DNA of 64,000 bases. Source: Achromobacter anxifer (GTDB lineage Bacteria; Pseudomonadota; Gammaproteobacteria; Burkholderiales; Burkholderiaceae_B). A program made the position numbers and the translations under genes. The notes beneath the pieces are model-generated. The model saw only the letters and a list, made by a program, of their open reading frames with translations, did not search any database and had not been told where the DNA came from. Location: assembly GCF_903652925.1 (NCBI RefSeq), contig NZ_CAHLAR010000005.1, forward strand, positions 248,001 through 312,000. Direction: 5' to 3'. Shown here in pieces: positions 15,667 to 23,164 of this stretch (its first letter is position 1; each line of letters begins with the position of its first letter).

Positions 15667-15972
15667 GGCCTGAATTCTATGGTCGTGGTTGCAGAAGGCG
15701 AAGTAGCGGAGAAAGCCCCTGCGCTGTAGTCAGGCATGCAGCGGCCAACCCACCCCCAGCCGGCTCAGTTCCCAGATAGTGGCTTCGTCATAGGCGCGCA
15801 CCAGCGCTATACGAAATCAGGCTTCTGCTGCCTGTCGCACCCACCCTTAGGGGAATGGTGAAAGCAGATCTGTACACCACAAAACTTAACGACCTGTTAG
15901 GCGAAGCGGTGAATCGAAATGGGTGCATCGAGGAAACAACCGGGGCTTCGCCTCATAATCCAGGAGTTAATT
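15667..15972 (+). other. Intergenic region with one promoter
   Basis: No gene is evident. It contains a -10 box TATACG at 15808-15813 and a stretch at 15757-15774 (CAGCCGGCTCAGTTCC) that also occurs in the last codons of the AI-2E-type gene at 16805. Confidence 0.5.
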
Positions 15973-16734
15973 ATGCAAGTTGAACTGAACAAGAACCGCG
16001 TTACCAGCATGGCTCAATCCCTGCGCAAGGACGTTCCCAGCATCAGTGCGCAGTCTGCCCCCGAGGTGGTTCGCAAGATGATCGCTGGAATGGCCCATAC
16101 GCTGCGAGACCACGTTCCGGGCATGCGTGTGAGTAAGGCCTACGAGGCAGTCAGCCACATGCTCGGCCACTCGAACTGGGACACCCTGAGCGGCTTGCTG
16201 AAGGCTGACGTGGTCTCCTCGGAAGGACCTGACGACTTCGAGCTCGCGCTGAACGCGCTGGCAAAGCCTGTGGATTTCTACCTGGGCGCTGGCGTGACCG
16301 GCGACGATTCGCCGATCGCTCCGGACTACGCGAAGGTGACGCTCACGCGCGACCTGCTCGAGAAGATTTTCGAGATGCAGGGCACTGCGCATCAGGCGGG
16401 CAACTTCTCGGGAACCCTGAGCACGGCCTGGCCTGTTTCCTGGCAAAACGACGGGGCACATCTGCGTCTTGGCGTGGCTCAGCTGGTCGTTGAAGCCTTT
16501 CAGTTCCATTTTGTGAGCTACCCCAAGAACCTGAACTGCGCGGTGCAGACCACTTCGGTCTACATTCATGATCTGGTTTCGGTATTGCGGGGTGCTGGTG
16601 GTACTGCGGAGCTGGACTTTGCAGACAACGTGCTGTTTGCTGAAAGCAATGACGTGCAGGATTTCGCTCGCCGACTCTTGGATGACGGTGTGGTCGACAT
16701 CAACGAAGCCGGTATCGACAAGATGGCCGGCTAA
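15973..16734 (+). CDS. Hypothetical protein
   Basis: A 253-residue soluble protein. Residues 35-75 contain helices with the motif K-YEAVSHMLGHSNWDTLSGLL, a pattern found in glyoxalase-superfamily-related small proteins on plasmids. The rest is not recognised. CAGGAG ribosome site before ATG 15973; strong terminator downstream. Confidence 0.6.
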   Translation: MQVELNKNRVTSMAQSLRKDVPSISAQSAPEVVRKMIAGMAHTLRDHVPGMRVSKAYEAVSHMLGHSNWDTLSGLLKADVVSSEGPDDFELALNALAKPVDFYLGAGVTGDDSPIAPDYAKVTLTRDLLEKIFEMQGTAHQAGNFSGTLSTAWPVSWQNDGAHLRLGVAQLVVEAFQFHFVSYPKNLNCAVQTTSVYIHDLVSVLRGAGGTAELDFADNVLFAESNDVQDFARRLLDDGVVDINEAGIDKMAG

Positions 16735-16742
16735 TACCTCGA

Positions 16743-16768
16743 AGCCACCGCATTGCGGTGGCTTTTTC
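16743..16768 (+). terminator. Terminator of gene 15973-16734
   Basis: AGCCACCGC/GCGGTGGCT perfect 9-bp stem, 3-nt loop, five T. Confidence 0.85.
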
Positions 16769-16793
16769 GCGTGGCATTCGTCTCACTCACACG

Positions 16794-18533
16794 TCAAACC
16801 CATCCCAGCCGGCTCAGTTCCATCTTCATGTAGGCGTAGTAGAGCGGCGCCGCGACCAGGCCCACCACTCCGAAGACCGCCTCGAACGCGAACATCACGA
16901 TCAGCAGCTCCCATGCGGCCGTCTTGATCTGTGAGCCCATGACCTTGGCGTTGATGAAGTATTCCAGCTTGTGCACGGCCACCAGGAACACCAGGCAGGC
17001 GATCGCGATGTGCGGACCCACGCCCAGGCCTGCGATGGTCAGCACGATGTTGCACAGCAGGTTGCCCACGATCGGCAGCAGGCCGGCGACGAAGGTCAGC
17101 AGGACGAGCCAGGCGGCGTAGGGAATGTGCACGTCGATAAGGGGGAATGCGACAAACAGCAGGGTCGCCGTGAACAGGGTGTTGACGGCCGCGATCCATA
17201 CCTGGGCCATCACGACCTTCGTGAATCCCGCGAGCAGCAGCGCGCCGCGGGCGCGCATGGCCAACGCCAGCTTGCCGGTGCTGGTTGGCACGCTGATCGC
17301 CGCCAGTGCACCCACAACCACACCCACGACGACGAAGATGAGAGCACCAATCCATGTCTTGCCGACTCCGGCCAGGCGCAGGCCGTGGACCTGGACGGCG
17401 CCGGCAAGCTTTTCCTGCAAGCCGGCCGCGTCCGAAGGAAGCAGATCATCGAATGGCGCCGGCAGCATTGCGCCCCACTTCAGCAGCACACCCATCACAT
17501 GGTCATAAAGAGCGGCCACGTTGTTGAGAGCGCTGGCCACGAAGCGCCCCAGTTCCAGGCCTGCGACGCCGATCGCGAGCATTGGAAGGAGGATCACCAG
17601 CATGGCGCTCAGCGGCCCCGCGCGACGCCCGAGGAGCCGCTGCACCACTCGGTTCCTGGTCAGCCACCTGGTGAGGGAGAACGCGCCCAGGCCAGCGAGC
17701 AGTCCCGGCATCAAACCGAACAGGAGGACCATCAGGAGCAGCGCCAGGACGATGCCGGCGGCACTGAGGTCGAATGGGCTTGCCAGTGAGCTTGGCGCAG
17801 GTGTCGACAGCCCTCCGGGTGCCTGGTCAGTCCATAGCTCAGGGAATGGCGAGAGGTCGTGCAACTTGGGGCCATAGTGCTTGGGGATGCGCCATTCGAC
17901 GCTGCCGTTCCTGGAGATGCTCTGCCAGCAGAAGTCACCGAGGTGATCCGGCTGGTGCCCGGCCGCCGAGGCCGGGATTCGGATGCCCGGACGCTCGATC
18001 TGGTCGGCGAGCGAAGGGACCAAGGTGCGCACGGCCTCGATGTTGTCGGCGACGACGTCACGGCCGGCAAGTCGATCCCAGGCGATGCTTGCGATGTTGG
18101 CCACTCCCCCGTCTGGTGCCTTCATGAGATCCGCCAACCCATAGCGCCATTGCAGCCCGTTGTAATGTGGGAGGACCATGTCGTGCCCGCTTTGTGCGCA
18201 GAAAGCGATCACCTCGAGCCAGCGAGGATCCTTCTCTGCCTTCACGAAGACATCCATGTCGAACATGAGCACCGTGTCGGGCCGCTGATCAAGCAAGACG
18301 GCGAGCAGCACGGCGGGATCTGCCAGGCGGACCGAGTGAAAGCGTGGATGGCCCGCAAGCCCGGACGCGTAAGTGGGCAGGGCGTCACCGGTGCCGATCG
18401 CGTCTGGGTACGGGCCGCTGCCAGGATCCGAAATTGTGAGGACTCCCTTCCCTTGGTTGAGGTGATGCATGGCCATGTGCAGCCAAACGCTGCTGGACAG
18501 GCCGTCATCGGCCATGAGAAGAAGAGTTTTCAT
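16794..18533 (-). CDS. AI-2E/PerM-type permease fused to a novel N-terminal domain
   Basis: This is a 579-residue protein. Residues about 255-579 have the layout of AI-2E family transporters (PerM/YdiK/TqsA): membrane helices, a long amphipathic middle and the conserved end, with LLPIVGN, then HKLEYFINAKVMG and GVVGLVAAPLYYAYMK. Residues 1-245 are soluble and not known from that family. They begin with a KTLLLMADDG strand and contain LMFDMDVF and an FxAQSGHD helix, resembling a Rossmann or P-loop-like fold without a Walker motif. A cytoplasmic sensor domain controlling the permease is one reading. The -10 box TATACT ends 6 nt before ATG 18533. Confidence 0.75.
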   Translation of the reverse strand: MKTLLLMADDGLSSSVWLHMAMHHLNQGKGVLTISDPGSGPYPDAIGTGDALPTYASGLAGHPRFHSVRLADPAVLLAVLLDQRPDTVLMFDMDVFVKAEKDPRWLEVIAFCAQSGHDMVLPHYNGLQWRYGLADLMKAPDGGVANIASIAWDRLAGRDVVADNIEAVRTLVPSLADQIERPGIRIPASAAGHQPDHLGDFCWQSISRNGSVEWRIPKHYGPKLHDLSPFPELWTDQAPGGLSTPAPSSLASPFDLSAAGIVLALLLMVLLFGLMPGLLAGLGAFSLTRWLTRNRVVQRLLGRRAGPLSAMLVILLPMLAIGVAGLELGRFVASALNNVAALYDHVMGVLLKWGAMLPAPFDDLLPSDAAGLQEKLAGAVQVHGLRLAGVGKTWIGALIFVVVGVVVGALAAISVPTSTGKLALAMRARGALLLAGFTKVVMAQVWIAAVNTLFTATLLFVAFPLIDVHIPYAAWLVLLTFVAGLLPIVGNLLCNIVLTIAGLGVGPHIAIACLVFLVAVHKLEYFINAKVMGSQIKTAAWELLIVMFAFEAVFGVVGLVAAPLYYAYMKMELSRLGWV

Positions 18534-18539
18534 GGAAAT

Positions 18540-18545
18540 AGTATA
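18540..18545 (-). promoter_or_regulatory. -10 box giving a leaderless mRNA for the permease fusion
   Basis: TATACT on the minus strand, then 6 nt, then ATG 18533. No clear -35 element. Confidence 0.55.
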
Positions 18546-18581
18546 TTTATAAAGCGATGTAATGCCGCCTCAAAACGAAAA

Positions 18582-18603
18582 AGGCGGATCCTATGATCCG
18601 CCT
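18582..18603 (-). terminator. Terminator of genes 19310-18622
   Basis: AGGCGGATC/GATCCGCCT perfect 9-bp stem with 4-nt loop, followed on the minus strand by TTTTTCG. Confidence 0.75.
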
Positions 18604-18621
18604 CCTACTATTCATGGTCGA

Positions 18622-18939
18622 TCAAGCCGCGCGATACAGCTCGAATTGGCGGAATGCCTTGCGCTGCTTTTGGCCCACAGCCAGGCTTGCCAGGGCGGAG
18701 TAGCCTGTGGCGTTGTCAGGCTCGTAGAACCGGCAAAGGGGCAGCTCGTGCTCCAGGAGATGATCGTGCGCGGCCGCAAGTTCGTCGGGGCCGTCAACCC
18801 CGCACAGCACCAGGTAGGGGTCCAGCCCGGCGCCGAACTGCTTGCCGGCGTCGAACGCTGCATGGCTGGCCTGCACCGCGATCTGCTCGGGGGAGAGATC
18901 CTTGCGCACGAGCACGTAGAGGTAAGCCGGAGCGCTCAT
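18622..18939 (-). CDS. Peptidyl-tRNA hydrolase (PTH2)-like protein
   Basis: This 105-residue protein opens with YVLVRKDLSPEQIAVQASHAA, the PTH2 signature: a strand, RKDL, then Q-x-x-HA at residues 23-27. PTH2 enzymes release peptides from stalled peptidyl-tRNA. The C-terminal active-site region of standard PTH2 (a DAG-T motif) is replaced by PDNATGYSALA, so substrate or activity may differ. ATG 18939 overlaps the preceding stop (TGATG), so it is translated with the gene upstream. Confidence 0.65.
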   Translation of the reverse strand: MSAPAYLYVLVRKDLSPEQIAVQASHAAFDAGKQFGAGLDPYLVLCGVDGPDELAAAHDHLLEHELPLCRFYEPDNATGYSALASLAVGQKQRKAFRQFELYRAA

Positions 18940-19310
18940 CACAGGATATCCGGCAGCGAAGTGTCGGTAATGCCGCGGCTCCAGGCTTCCATCGCCTTGA
19001 TGCGGTCGGCGTGCACCGGGTCGTTCTCGAGTTGGCGCTGGCTCAGGCCCAGCAGCTGGCGGTACGTCTGGCCGTTGAAGCGGCGACGCAGCAGCTGCGC
19101 AGCCTTCTCGGCGCCGGCATACGGCTTGGCGCCATTTGCGAGCTTGGTGCCGTTGGTGATCGGCGAGAAGTGCTTGGACAGCGGAGTGCCGAGCAGGAAA
19201 GCGCGAACGATGTAGTCGCTGGCCGTCGACAGGGCATGCAGGTTGACCCAGTTCAGGCGCACGGCCTTGCGTTCTTCGGCGGAGAGAGGGGAGAAAGAGA
19301 TTTGCGTCAT
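18939..19310 (-). CDS. Hypothetical protein
   Basis: A 123-residue basic, helical protein with no recognised family. ATG 19310 has AAGGA 7 nt upstream. It is co-transcribed and coupled with the PTH2-like gene, so a role linked to translation is possible. A -10 box TATACT lies at 19450-19455. Confidence 0.55.
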   Translation of the reverse strand: MTQISFSPLSAEERKAVRLNWVNLHALSTASDYIVRAFLLGTPLSKHFSPITNGTKLANGAKPYAGAEKAAQLLRRRFNGQTYRQLLGLSQRQLENDPVHADRIKAMEAWSRGITDTSLPDIL

Positions 19311-19449
19311 CAGATAATCCTTGGGTGTGTCAGACAGAAAAAAGAAGGTGAGGTCTGGCACAGCAAGGCGATCCCCGAATCGGGACGATCTGACGGCGAA
19401 TGATGGAAACCTATTGCATGGCGATCAGCAGTTGGGTTGATGTGGCTTT

Positions 19450-19455
19450 AGTATA
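19450..19455 (-). promoter_or_regulatory. -10 box for genes 19310-18622
   Basis: TATACT in GCTATACTAAAGCC, about 140 nt upstream of the first start; the long leader contains no other signal I recognise. Confidence 0.45.
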
Positions 19456-19556
19456 GCGTGAAAATTGCACAAGGCTACATAGCCCTATCTGGGGTGGGGG
19501 TAATAGCTGACGCCTTACGGCCCCGGCGTCTTGCCAGGGCCTGGATGTGTTGTGGC

Positions 19557-19562
19557 TATACG
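19557..19562 (+). promoter_or_regulatory. -10 box for gene 19595-20137
   Basis: TATACG in GGCTATACG, 32 nt before the start codon. Confidence 0.5.
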
Positions 19563-19594
19563 TTCGCAGGAAACAACACATCTGGAGGTCCCTT

Positions 19595-20137
19595 ATGGCT
19601 AAAGCTCTCGTCATCGTTGATGTTCAGCCGGCATATCGCTCATTCTGCGATTGCATAGCAAAACAAGTCGCCCAGCAGATCAATCGCTCTCGATGCCCTT
19701 TAGTGATCTATTGGGTCGGAGAAGGGCTCACGGACGATACCGAAGATACGGTTCGTTGGTACCTGGAGCGAAATGGCGCGACGCAATCTCGCCTGGCAGA
19801 GGCCCGATTCATCGAGAAGGACTACGGATTTCTGCGAGGATGGATGGACTGGGGCGTGGAGCCCGACATCATCATCCAAACGGGACGAGCCCTGCTCAAG
19901 AATGGTATCAATGATTCTCGAAATCTCGATCTGACATCGGTACTTGATGAGGATGCTCTGCACTGTTTGCCACCAGTCTCACCGTTGATGCTGCCCGCCT
20001 TTGATATTCAATCGATGCTGGCGGTCGAGAATGTAGATATCTGTGGTGGGGGCACTGAGCAGTGTCTGGCTGAGATGGAATACGTCCTGGCCATGCACAA
20101 TAAGCCCTATAACCGCCTGTCGCACTTGACCTACTGA
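19595..20137 (+). CDS. Isochorismatase-like (cysteine hydrolase fold) protein
   Basis: This 180-residue protein starts with KALVIVDVQPAY, matching the first strand and catalytic Asp of isochorismatase-fold hydrolases (LxVIDxQ). Near residue 148 VDICGGGTEQCLAEM has the position and shape of the segment that carries the nucleophilic Cys. Such variants are found on large phages and plasmids. Substrate unknown. GGAGG ribosome site; strong terminator follows. Confidence 0.6.
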   Translation: MAKALVIVDVQPAYRSFCDCIAKQVAQQINRSRCPLVIYWVGEGLTDDTEDTVRWYLERNGATQSRLAEARFIEKDYGFLRGWMDWGVEPDIIIQTGRALLKNGINDSRNLDLTSVLDEDALHCLPPVSPLMLPAFDIQSMLAVENVDICGGGTEQCLAEMEYVLAMHNKPYNRLSHLTY

Positions 20138-20147
20138 CGCGGTCTCT

Positions 20148-20173
20148 ACCTCCCTGTTTCAGGGAGGTTTTTT
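20148..20173 (+). terminator. Terminator of gene 19595-20137
   Basis: ACCTCCCT/AGGGAGGT perfect stem followed by six T. Confidence 0.85.
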
Positions 20174-20208
20174 CGTTGGCGGGCATGGCTAGGTGTGCTG
20201 GCCTTCCG

Positions 20209-20457
20209 CTACTTTGGATCTGCCATCTGGCATTCCGGGACGTGGTACACCCACTCCCCAGTGGGCTGTAGATTTTGGTCCAGCACCTGAACATTCGGCC
20301 ATTCAGTGCAGGCCTGGTCGTGGTCGGGCTCAAGAAAGCAATGCGGACAAATATCTCCGCGCTCCGCACCTAGAGCATCGATGCGGCCGAGGTACGGCGC
20401 AGTGCCATCCTCATCATTGAGGACGACAACATTGCCAATATGTCTGCGTTTGCTCAT
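20209..20457 (-). CDS. Small Cys/His-rich protein
   Basis: An 82-residue protein with CPHC (residues 37-40), His-45 and Cys residues at 49 and 76, consistent with one zinc site. It lies downstream of the VirB4-like gene in the same direction and ends with TAG. Function unknown. Confidence 0.5.
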   Translation of the reverse strand: MSKRRHIGNVVVLNDEDGTAPYLGRIDALGAERGDICPHCFLEPDHDQACTEWPNVQVLDQNLQPTGEWVYHVPECQMADPK

Positions 20458-20465
20458 GCAACCCT

Positions 20466-20606
20466 ATGCGTAAGAATGATGCGAGTCGTAGTGTTCGCGA
20501 GCACGGCCTGCGCGACCTCGGCGCTGAATGCCAGATCATTCAGACGAAGCCCGACCCTTCTAAAACTGGCTTTTGCGGTATGGCAGAGTCCGTGTTGGAA
20601 AGGTGA
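20466..20606 (+). CDS. Small open frame containing a copied segment of gene 22761
   Basis: A 46-residue frame overlapping the 3' end of the VirB4-like gene on the other strand. Its centre, ECQIIQTK, is encoded by a 30-bp stretch (20526-20555) with one difference from 22776-22805, in the same frame in both places. It may be a gene remnant left by recombination rather than a working gene. Confidence 0.3.
   Translation: MRKNDASRSVREHGLRDLGAECQIIQTKPDPSKTGFCGMAESVLER
20526..20555 (+). repeat. 30-bp repeat shared with 22776-22805
   Basis: GAATGCCAGATCATTCAGAC and the following ten bases match 22776-22805 at 29 of 30 positions. Confidence 0.8.
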
Positions 20607-22512
20607 AAATCCCATGTTGCTCGAAACCGGCTCGAGGATAGTTCCCCTGGTACACAAACTGGCTTTCGCGGTATGGGATTGTGGCGATGGTAGACGCCAT
20701 AAGGGCCGCACCCTGACTGACCCCTGGTACATCTGCGTCGGGAGGGAGTTGAGTGATCGCAGACCACCCAACGTTGTCCATCAGCCGCGTGATCCATTGG
20801 CGTTGCACCGCGACATTCTCGTAGTTGATTCTGTGCAGCCAAGCGCCATTAGCCATCCGGCTCCGGCGAAGAATCCATGTCCAGACTTCTTGGCCGTACG
20901 GCCCGGGGTCGGCGGCTTCACCCCGCATGTAGGCAAGTCGCGGCGTGGCCGCAGCATTGTTCTGACGGCGCCATTGCTGGTCGACAAGAAGAGCGATACT
21001 CAGATCTCGAAGGGCCCTAAGAGATTGGGGCACGCCAGCGATGTAAGCGGGGAACACTGTAAGTCGAGAATCGCCAAGATCGAGGGCTTGTCCATTGAAC
21101 AAGTGCTCGAACTCCCCATCCTCGAGAAATGGTTGAAGCTTCTTCGCTAGCAGCTCAGAGGGGTCATCAACGAAGTGCTCGCAAAGCACCCGCGTGTAGC
21201 TGAGGACAGCAGAGAGACTGAGCTGTTCGTCAGTAGAAGCCAAGTGCCGAATGGCAGATTGGAGGATGCCGTGGGTGCAGTCGTTACGAGGCACCACTTC
21301 AGCTATGGCCAAGATCCAGCTTGCCAGTACCTCCGGGGACTCGGCCGCATACTTCCGGTCCGCGAGGGGGTTCAATCCATGCTCAGCATCAACGACCCTG
21401 ACGCCAGCGGCCCTGTAGGCCTCCACTTGGGTCTCATCTGCTTGGATAATCCACGCTGGATTGCCTCCAGCAACATGGTGGAATACCAGTGCGTTGGCAA
21501 GGTAGTGTTTGCCTGTGCCCGGAAGTCCAATGATGGCTCCATTCATTCCGTAAGGCAGGAGATGACGGTTGAAGGCAAGCACCGAAGGCTCGCTCAAGGA
21601 GTTGTAAACGATAGGGCCCGCGATATCGCTTGATTCTTGATCGTTTTGCCGGCCCTTCAGTGCGAGCAAACTCATTGGATACAGCTCGTTGACCCACTGG
21701 AAGACAAACTCGCTCTCGTGATCAGGCATCTCCTTTTCGTTAGGAGGATAGCTGGCTTCCCGACGGGACAACTCCACTATGGCACCGTCGCGTTTCGAAT
21801 CCCAATATGCAATCTGGGCAAGAACCAGATGGTAGGGGAACCAGAGGTCGATGCATGCCCGCCAGGCGAATCTCCCGGTCAAACGGTCCCAGTGAGGAAT
21901 CAATGACACCCACATCCAGAATTCGTTGCGAGAGACCATGGCTGCGCGTAGCAAGAGCGACTTCAGCGGTGAGTCAATTTCAGCCGAGGGCCGAGCGGGG
22001 AGCTGGCAACGGAAGTGCGTTCCTTGGAAAGCACGAGCAAAGCGGGCTTTCAGTACCTCAGCGTGGTGCGTATTGGGCACCAAAAAGCTATCGCCGTCGA
22101 TGCTGCCAAAGCTGAGAAATTGCACCTCTTGGCTCCAAGATTCCAGGTCGACGGGTTCCGTCATTGGCCTGGATGGCTGGGCCGTGAAGTATCGACGAAT
22201 ATCGAGGGACGTGCGAGAGCCATAGCAAGCTGCCGCATGGTGTCGCATTTCGGCGAGCCCCTGAGTTTCGCCCATGGCTTGCTCTTCGAGCATTTCTTGT
22301 GCTGTCTCGAATGTGACATGGAAGCCCAGACCAACGGTGGAGACAGTGTCGTGAAGACGACTCAGGTCAGGCGCGGTACGACATACCCCTACAAGAATCG
22401 GACTCGATCGTTCTCGGCCGTAGCTCAGTTCGCTGATGCCTGACGCGCCCGTGCTGGACAGTTGCGGACGATGATGTCGTTGAGCGAGAAGCCGAGACAG
22501 TTGCTTGAGCAT
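20560..22512 (-). CDS. VirB4/TraC-like ATPase with eroded active site
   Basis: This 650-residue protein has the VirB4 architecture. The N-terminal half is not catalytic. A P-loop GLPGTGKH follows near residue 328, then a VVDAEHGLNPL strand and the LAKKLQPFLEDGEFEHLFNG segment typical of VirB4. The P-loop has Lys but His in place of Ser/Thr. Where VirB4 proteins have the DEAW Walker B motif, the sequence reads MRGEA. Activity is doubtful. The last 40 residues contain two PYR-x-SQF copies, encoded by a 23-bp direct repeat, suggesting that the 3' end was remodelled. No other conjugation gene is nearby. Ends in TAG. Confidence 0.6.
   Translation of the reverse strand: MLKQLSRLLAQRHHRPQLSSTGASGISELSYGRERSSPILVGVCRTAPDLSRLHDTVSTVGLGFHVTFETAQEMLEEQAMGETQGLAEMRHHAAACYGSRTSLDIRRYFTAQPSRPMTEPVDLESWSQEVQFLSFGSIDGDSFLVPNTHHAEVLKARFARAFQGTHFRCQLPARPSAEIDSPLKSLLLRAAMVSRNEFWMWVSLIPHWDRLTGRFAWRACIDLWFPYHLVLAQIAYWDSKRDGAIVELSRREASYPPNEKEMPDHESEFVFQWVNELYPMSLLALKGRQNDQESSDIAGPIVYNSLSEPSVLAFNRHLLPYGMNGAIIGLPGTGKHYLANALVFHHVAGGNPAWIIQADETQVEAYRAAGVRVVDAEHGLNPLADRKYAAESPEVLASWILAIAEVVPRNDCTHGILQSAIRHLASTDEQLSLSAVLSYTRVLCEHFVDDPSELLAKKLQPFLEDGEFEHLFNGQALDLGDSRLTVFPAYIAGVPQSLRALRDLSIALLVDQQWRRQNNAAATPRLAYMRGEAADPGPYGQEVWTWILRRSRMANGAWLHRINYENVAVQRQWITRLMDNVGWSAITQLPPDADVPGVSQGAALMASTIATIPYRESQFVYQGNYPRAGFEQHGIFTFPTRTLPYRKSQF
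20563..20678 (+). repeat. Pair of 23-bp direct repeats at the 3' end of the VirB4-like gene
   Basis: 20563-20585 and 20656-20678 differ at two positions (core AAACTGGCTTT, then GCGGTATGG). They encode the two PYR-x-SQF segments. Confidence 0.7.
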
Positions 22513-22542
22513 GTGAGGACGGTTGGGCGGACTGAATCAACG

Positions 22543-22569
22543 CCTGGTAGCGATACCGGGTCTACCAGG
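22543..22569. repeat. 8-bp inverted repeat between the tRNA-like gene and the VirB4-like gene
   Basis: CCTGGTAG/CTACCAGG perfect stem with an 11-nt loop and no T-run; may be an RNA processing or pausing hairpin at the 3' end of the tRNA-like transcript. Confidence 0.45.
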
Positions 22570-22576
22570 ATAAAAG

Positions 22577-22645
22577 TGGCGACCCCAGGGAGAATCGAAC
22601 TCCCGAGCGGAGGATTTAGAGTCCAGGCCCAGGCCTTATGAGGTC
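22577..22645 (-). tRNA. tRNA-like gene with CUA (amber) anticodon, shortened D-arm
   Basis: On the minus strand a 7-bp acceptor stem (GACCTCA with TGGGGTC, one G-U pair) encloses a perfect T-arm (GGGAG-TTCGATT-CTCCC), followed by discriminator G and an encoded CCA. The presumed anticodon loop CTCTAAA, with T33 and A37, puts CTA at 22619-22617, which would read UAG. Only three base pairs (GGA/TCC) support that loop, and only 12 nt are left for the D-arm, so the body is 66 nt. A promoter (TGGGCG, 17 bp, TATACT) ends about 9 nt before the 5' end, which supports transcription. It may be a genuine suppressor, a pyrrolysine-like small-D-arm tRNA or a decayed tRNA. The identity of the amino acid is unknown. 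Confidence 0.55.
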
Positions 22646-22653
22646 AGGATTAC

Positions 22654-22682
22654 AGTATATCGAAATTTCTGCGAATCGCCCA
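22654..22682 (-). promoter_or_regulatory. Promoter of the tRNA-like gene
   Basis: TGGGCG, 17 bp spacer, TATACT on the minus strand. The predicted transcription start is about two bases before the mature tRNA 5' end. Confidence 0.6.
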
Positions 22683-22706
22683 CAAAGCCCGACTGGAGTC
22701 CAGGTC

Positions 22707-22712
22707 TATACG
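22707..22712 (+). promoter_or_regulatory. -10 box for gene 22761-23054
   Basis: TATACG in GTCTATACG, divergent from the tRNA-like promoter. Confidence 0.5.
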
Positions 22713-22760
22713 CCTTTGAGACCATCGTGCAACGCACATCACTACCGGAGGACACATCCT

Positions 22761-23054
22761 ATGAGCAACAACAGCGAATGCCAGATCATTCAGACGAAGA
22801 CCGACAGCTGGTTCTACATCCTGGAGGATCGCCATGCACCGCAGAACGCCTGGGACTGGCGCGAGCATGCTAGCGCCTACGGTCCTTTTCCGTCCGAGGA
22901 CGAGGCCTGCGAACACCTGAGGCGCAACCACGCCAATCCTGGCGGGCACTGGATTCAGGAACTGCCGCCTGGCGTTCTGGAACTGGACGTTTCAGACGAT
23001 CCGGTGCTGCAAAGGCTTCTCGCAGAGGCGCCGCGCAACACTCGTCGCTGGTAG
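22761..23054 (+). CDS. Small hypothetical protein
   Basis: A 97-residue Trp/His-rich protein (residues 14-60: DSWFYILED, NAWDWREHASAYGPF, EHLRRNHANPGG). I have the impression that this pattern recurs in proteins of unknown function on proteobacterial plasmids. CCGGAGGACAC ribosome region. The first codons contain the 30-bp block also found at 20526. Ends with TAG before a terminator. Confidence 0.65.
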   Translation: MSNNSECQIIQTKTDSWFYILEDRHAPQNAWDWREHASAYGPFPSEDEACEHLRRNHANPGGHWIQELPPGVLELDVSDDPVLQRLLAEAPRNTRRW

Positions 23055-23072
23055 GCCAGCATAATCCCCCTC

Positions 23073-23102
23073 AAGCCGGCGACCTCATGGTTGCCGGCTT
23101 TT
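23073..23102 (+). terminator. Terminator of gene 22761-23054
   Basis: 12-bp stem (AAGCCGGCGACC with GGTTGCCGGCTT) and T-run. Confidence 0.8.
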
Positions 23103-23164
23103 CATTGCTTGAGCAGGCGCTGGTCTATCGGCTGCCGATCTGGCAAGCACGGTCAGATGTCGGG

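Noticed and set aside
15757-15774. Short copy of the permease gene's end (16805-16820) in the intergenic region
   Set aside because: Only about 16 bp match exactly and the adjoining sequence diverges, so it is noted but not claimed as a pseudogene.
22577-22645. Naming the tRNA-like gene as pyrrolysine tRNA
   Set aside because: The anticodon arm and short D-arm are suggestive, but the 6-bp anticodon stem of pyrrolysine tRNA cannot form and no PylS gene is in the window.
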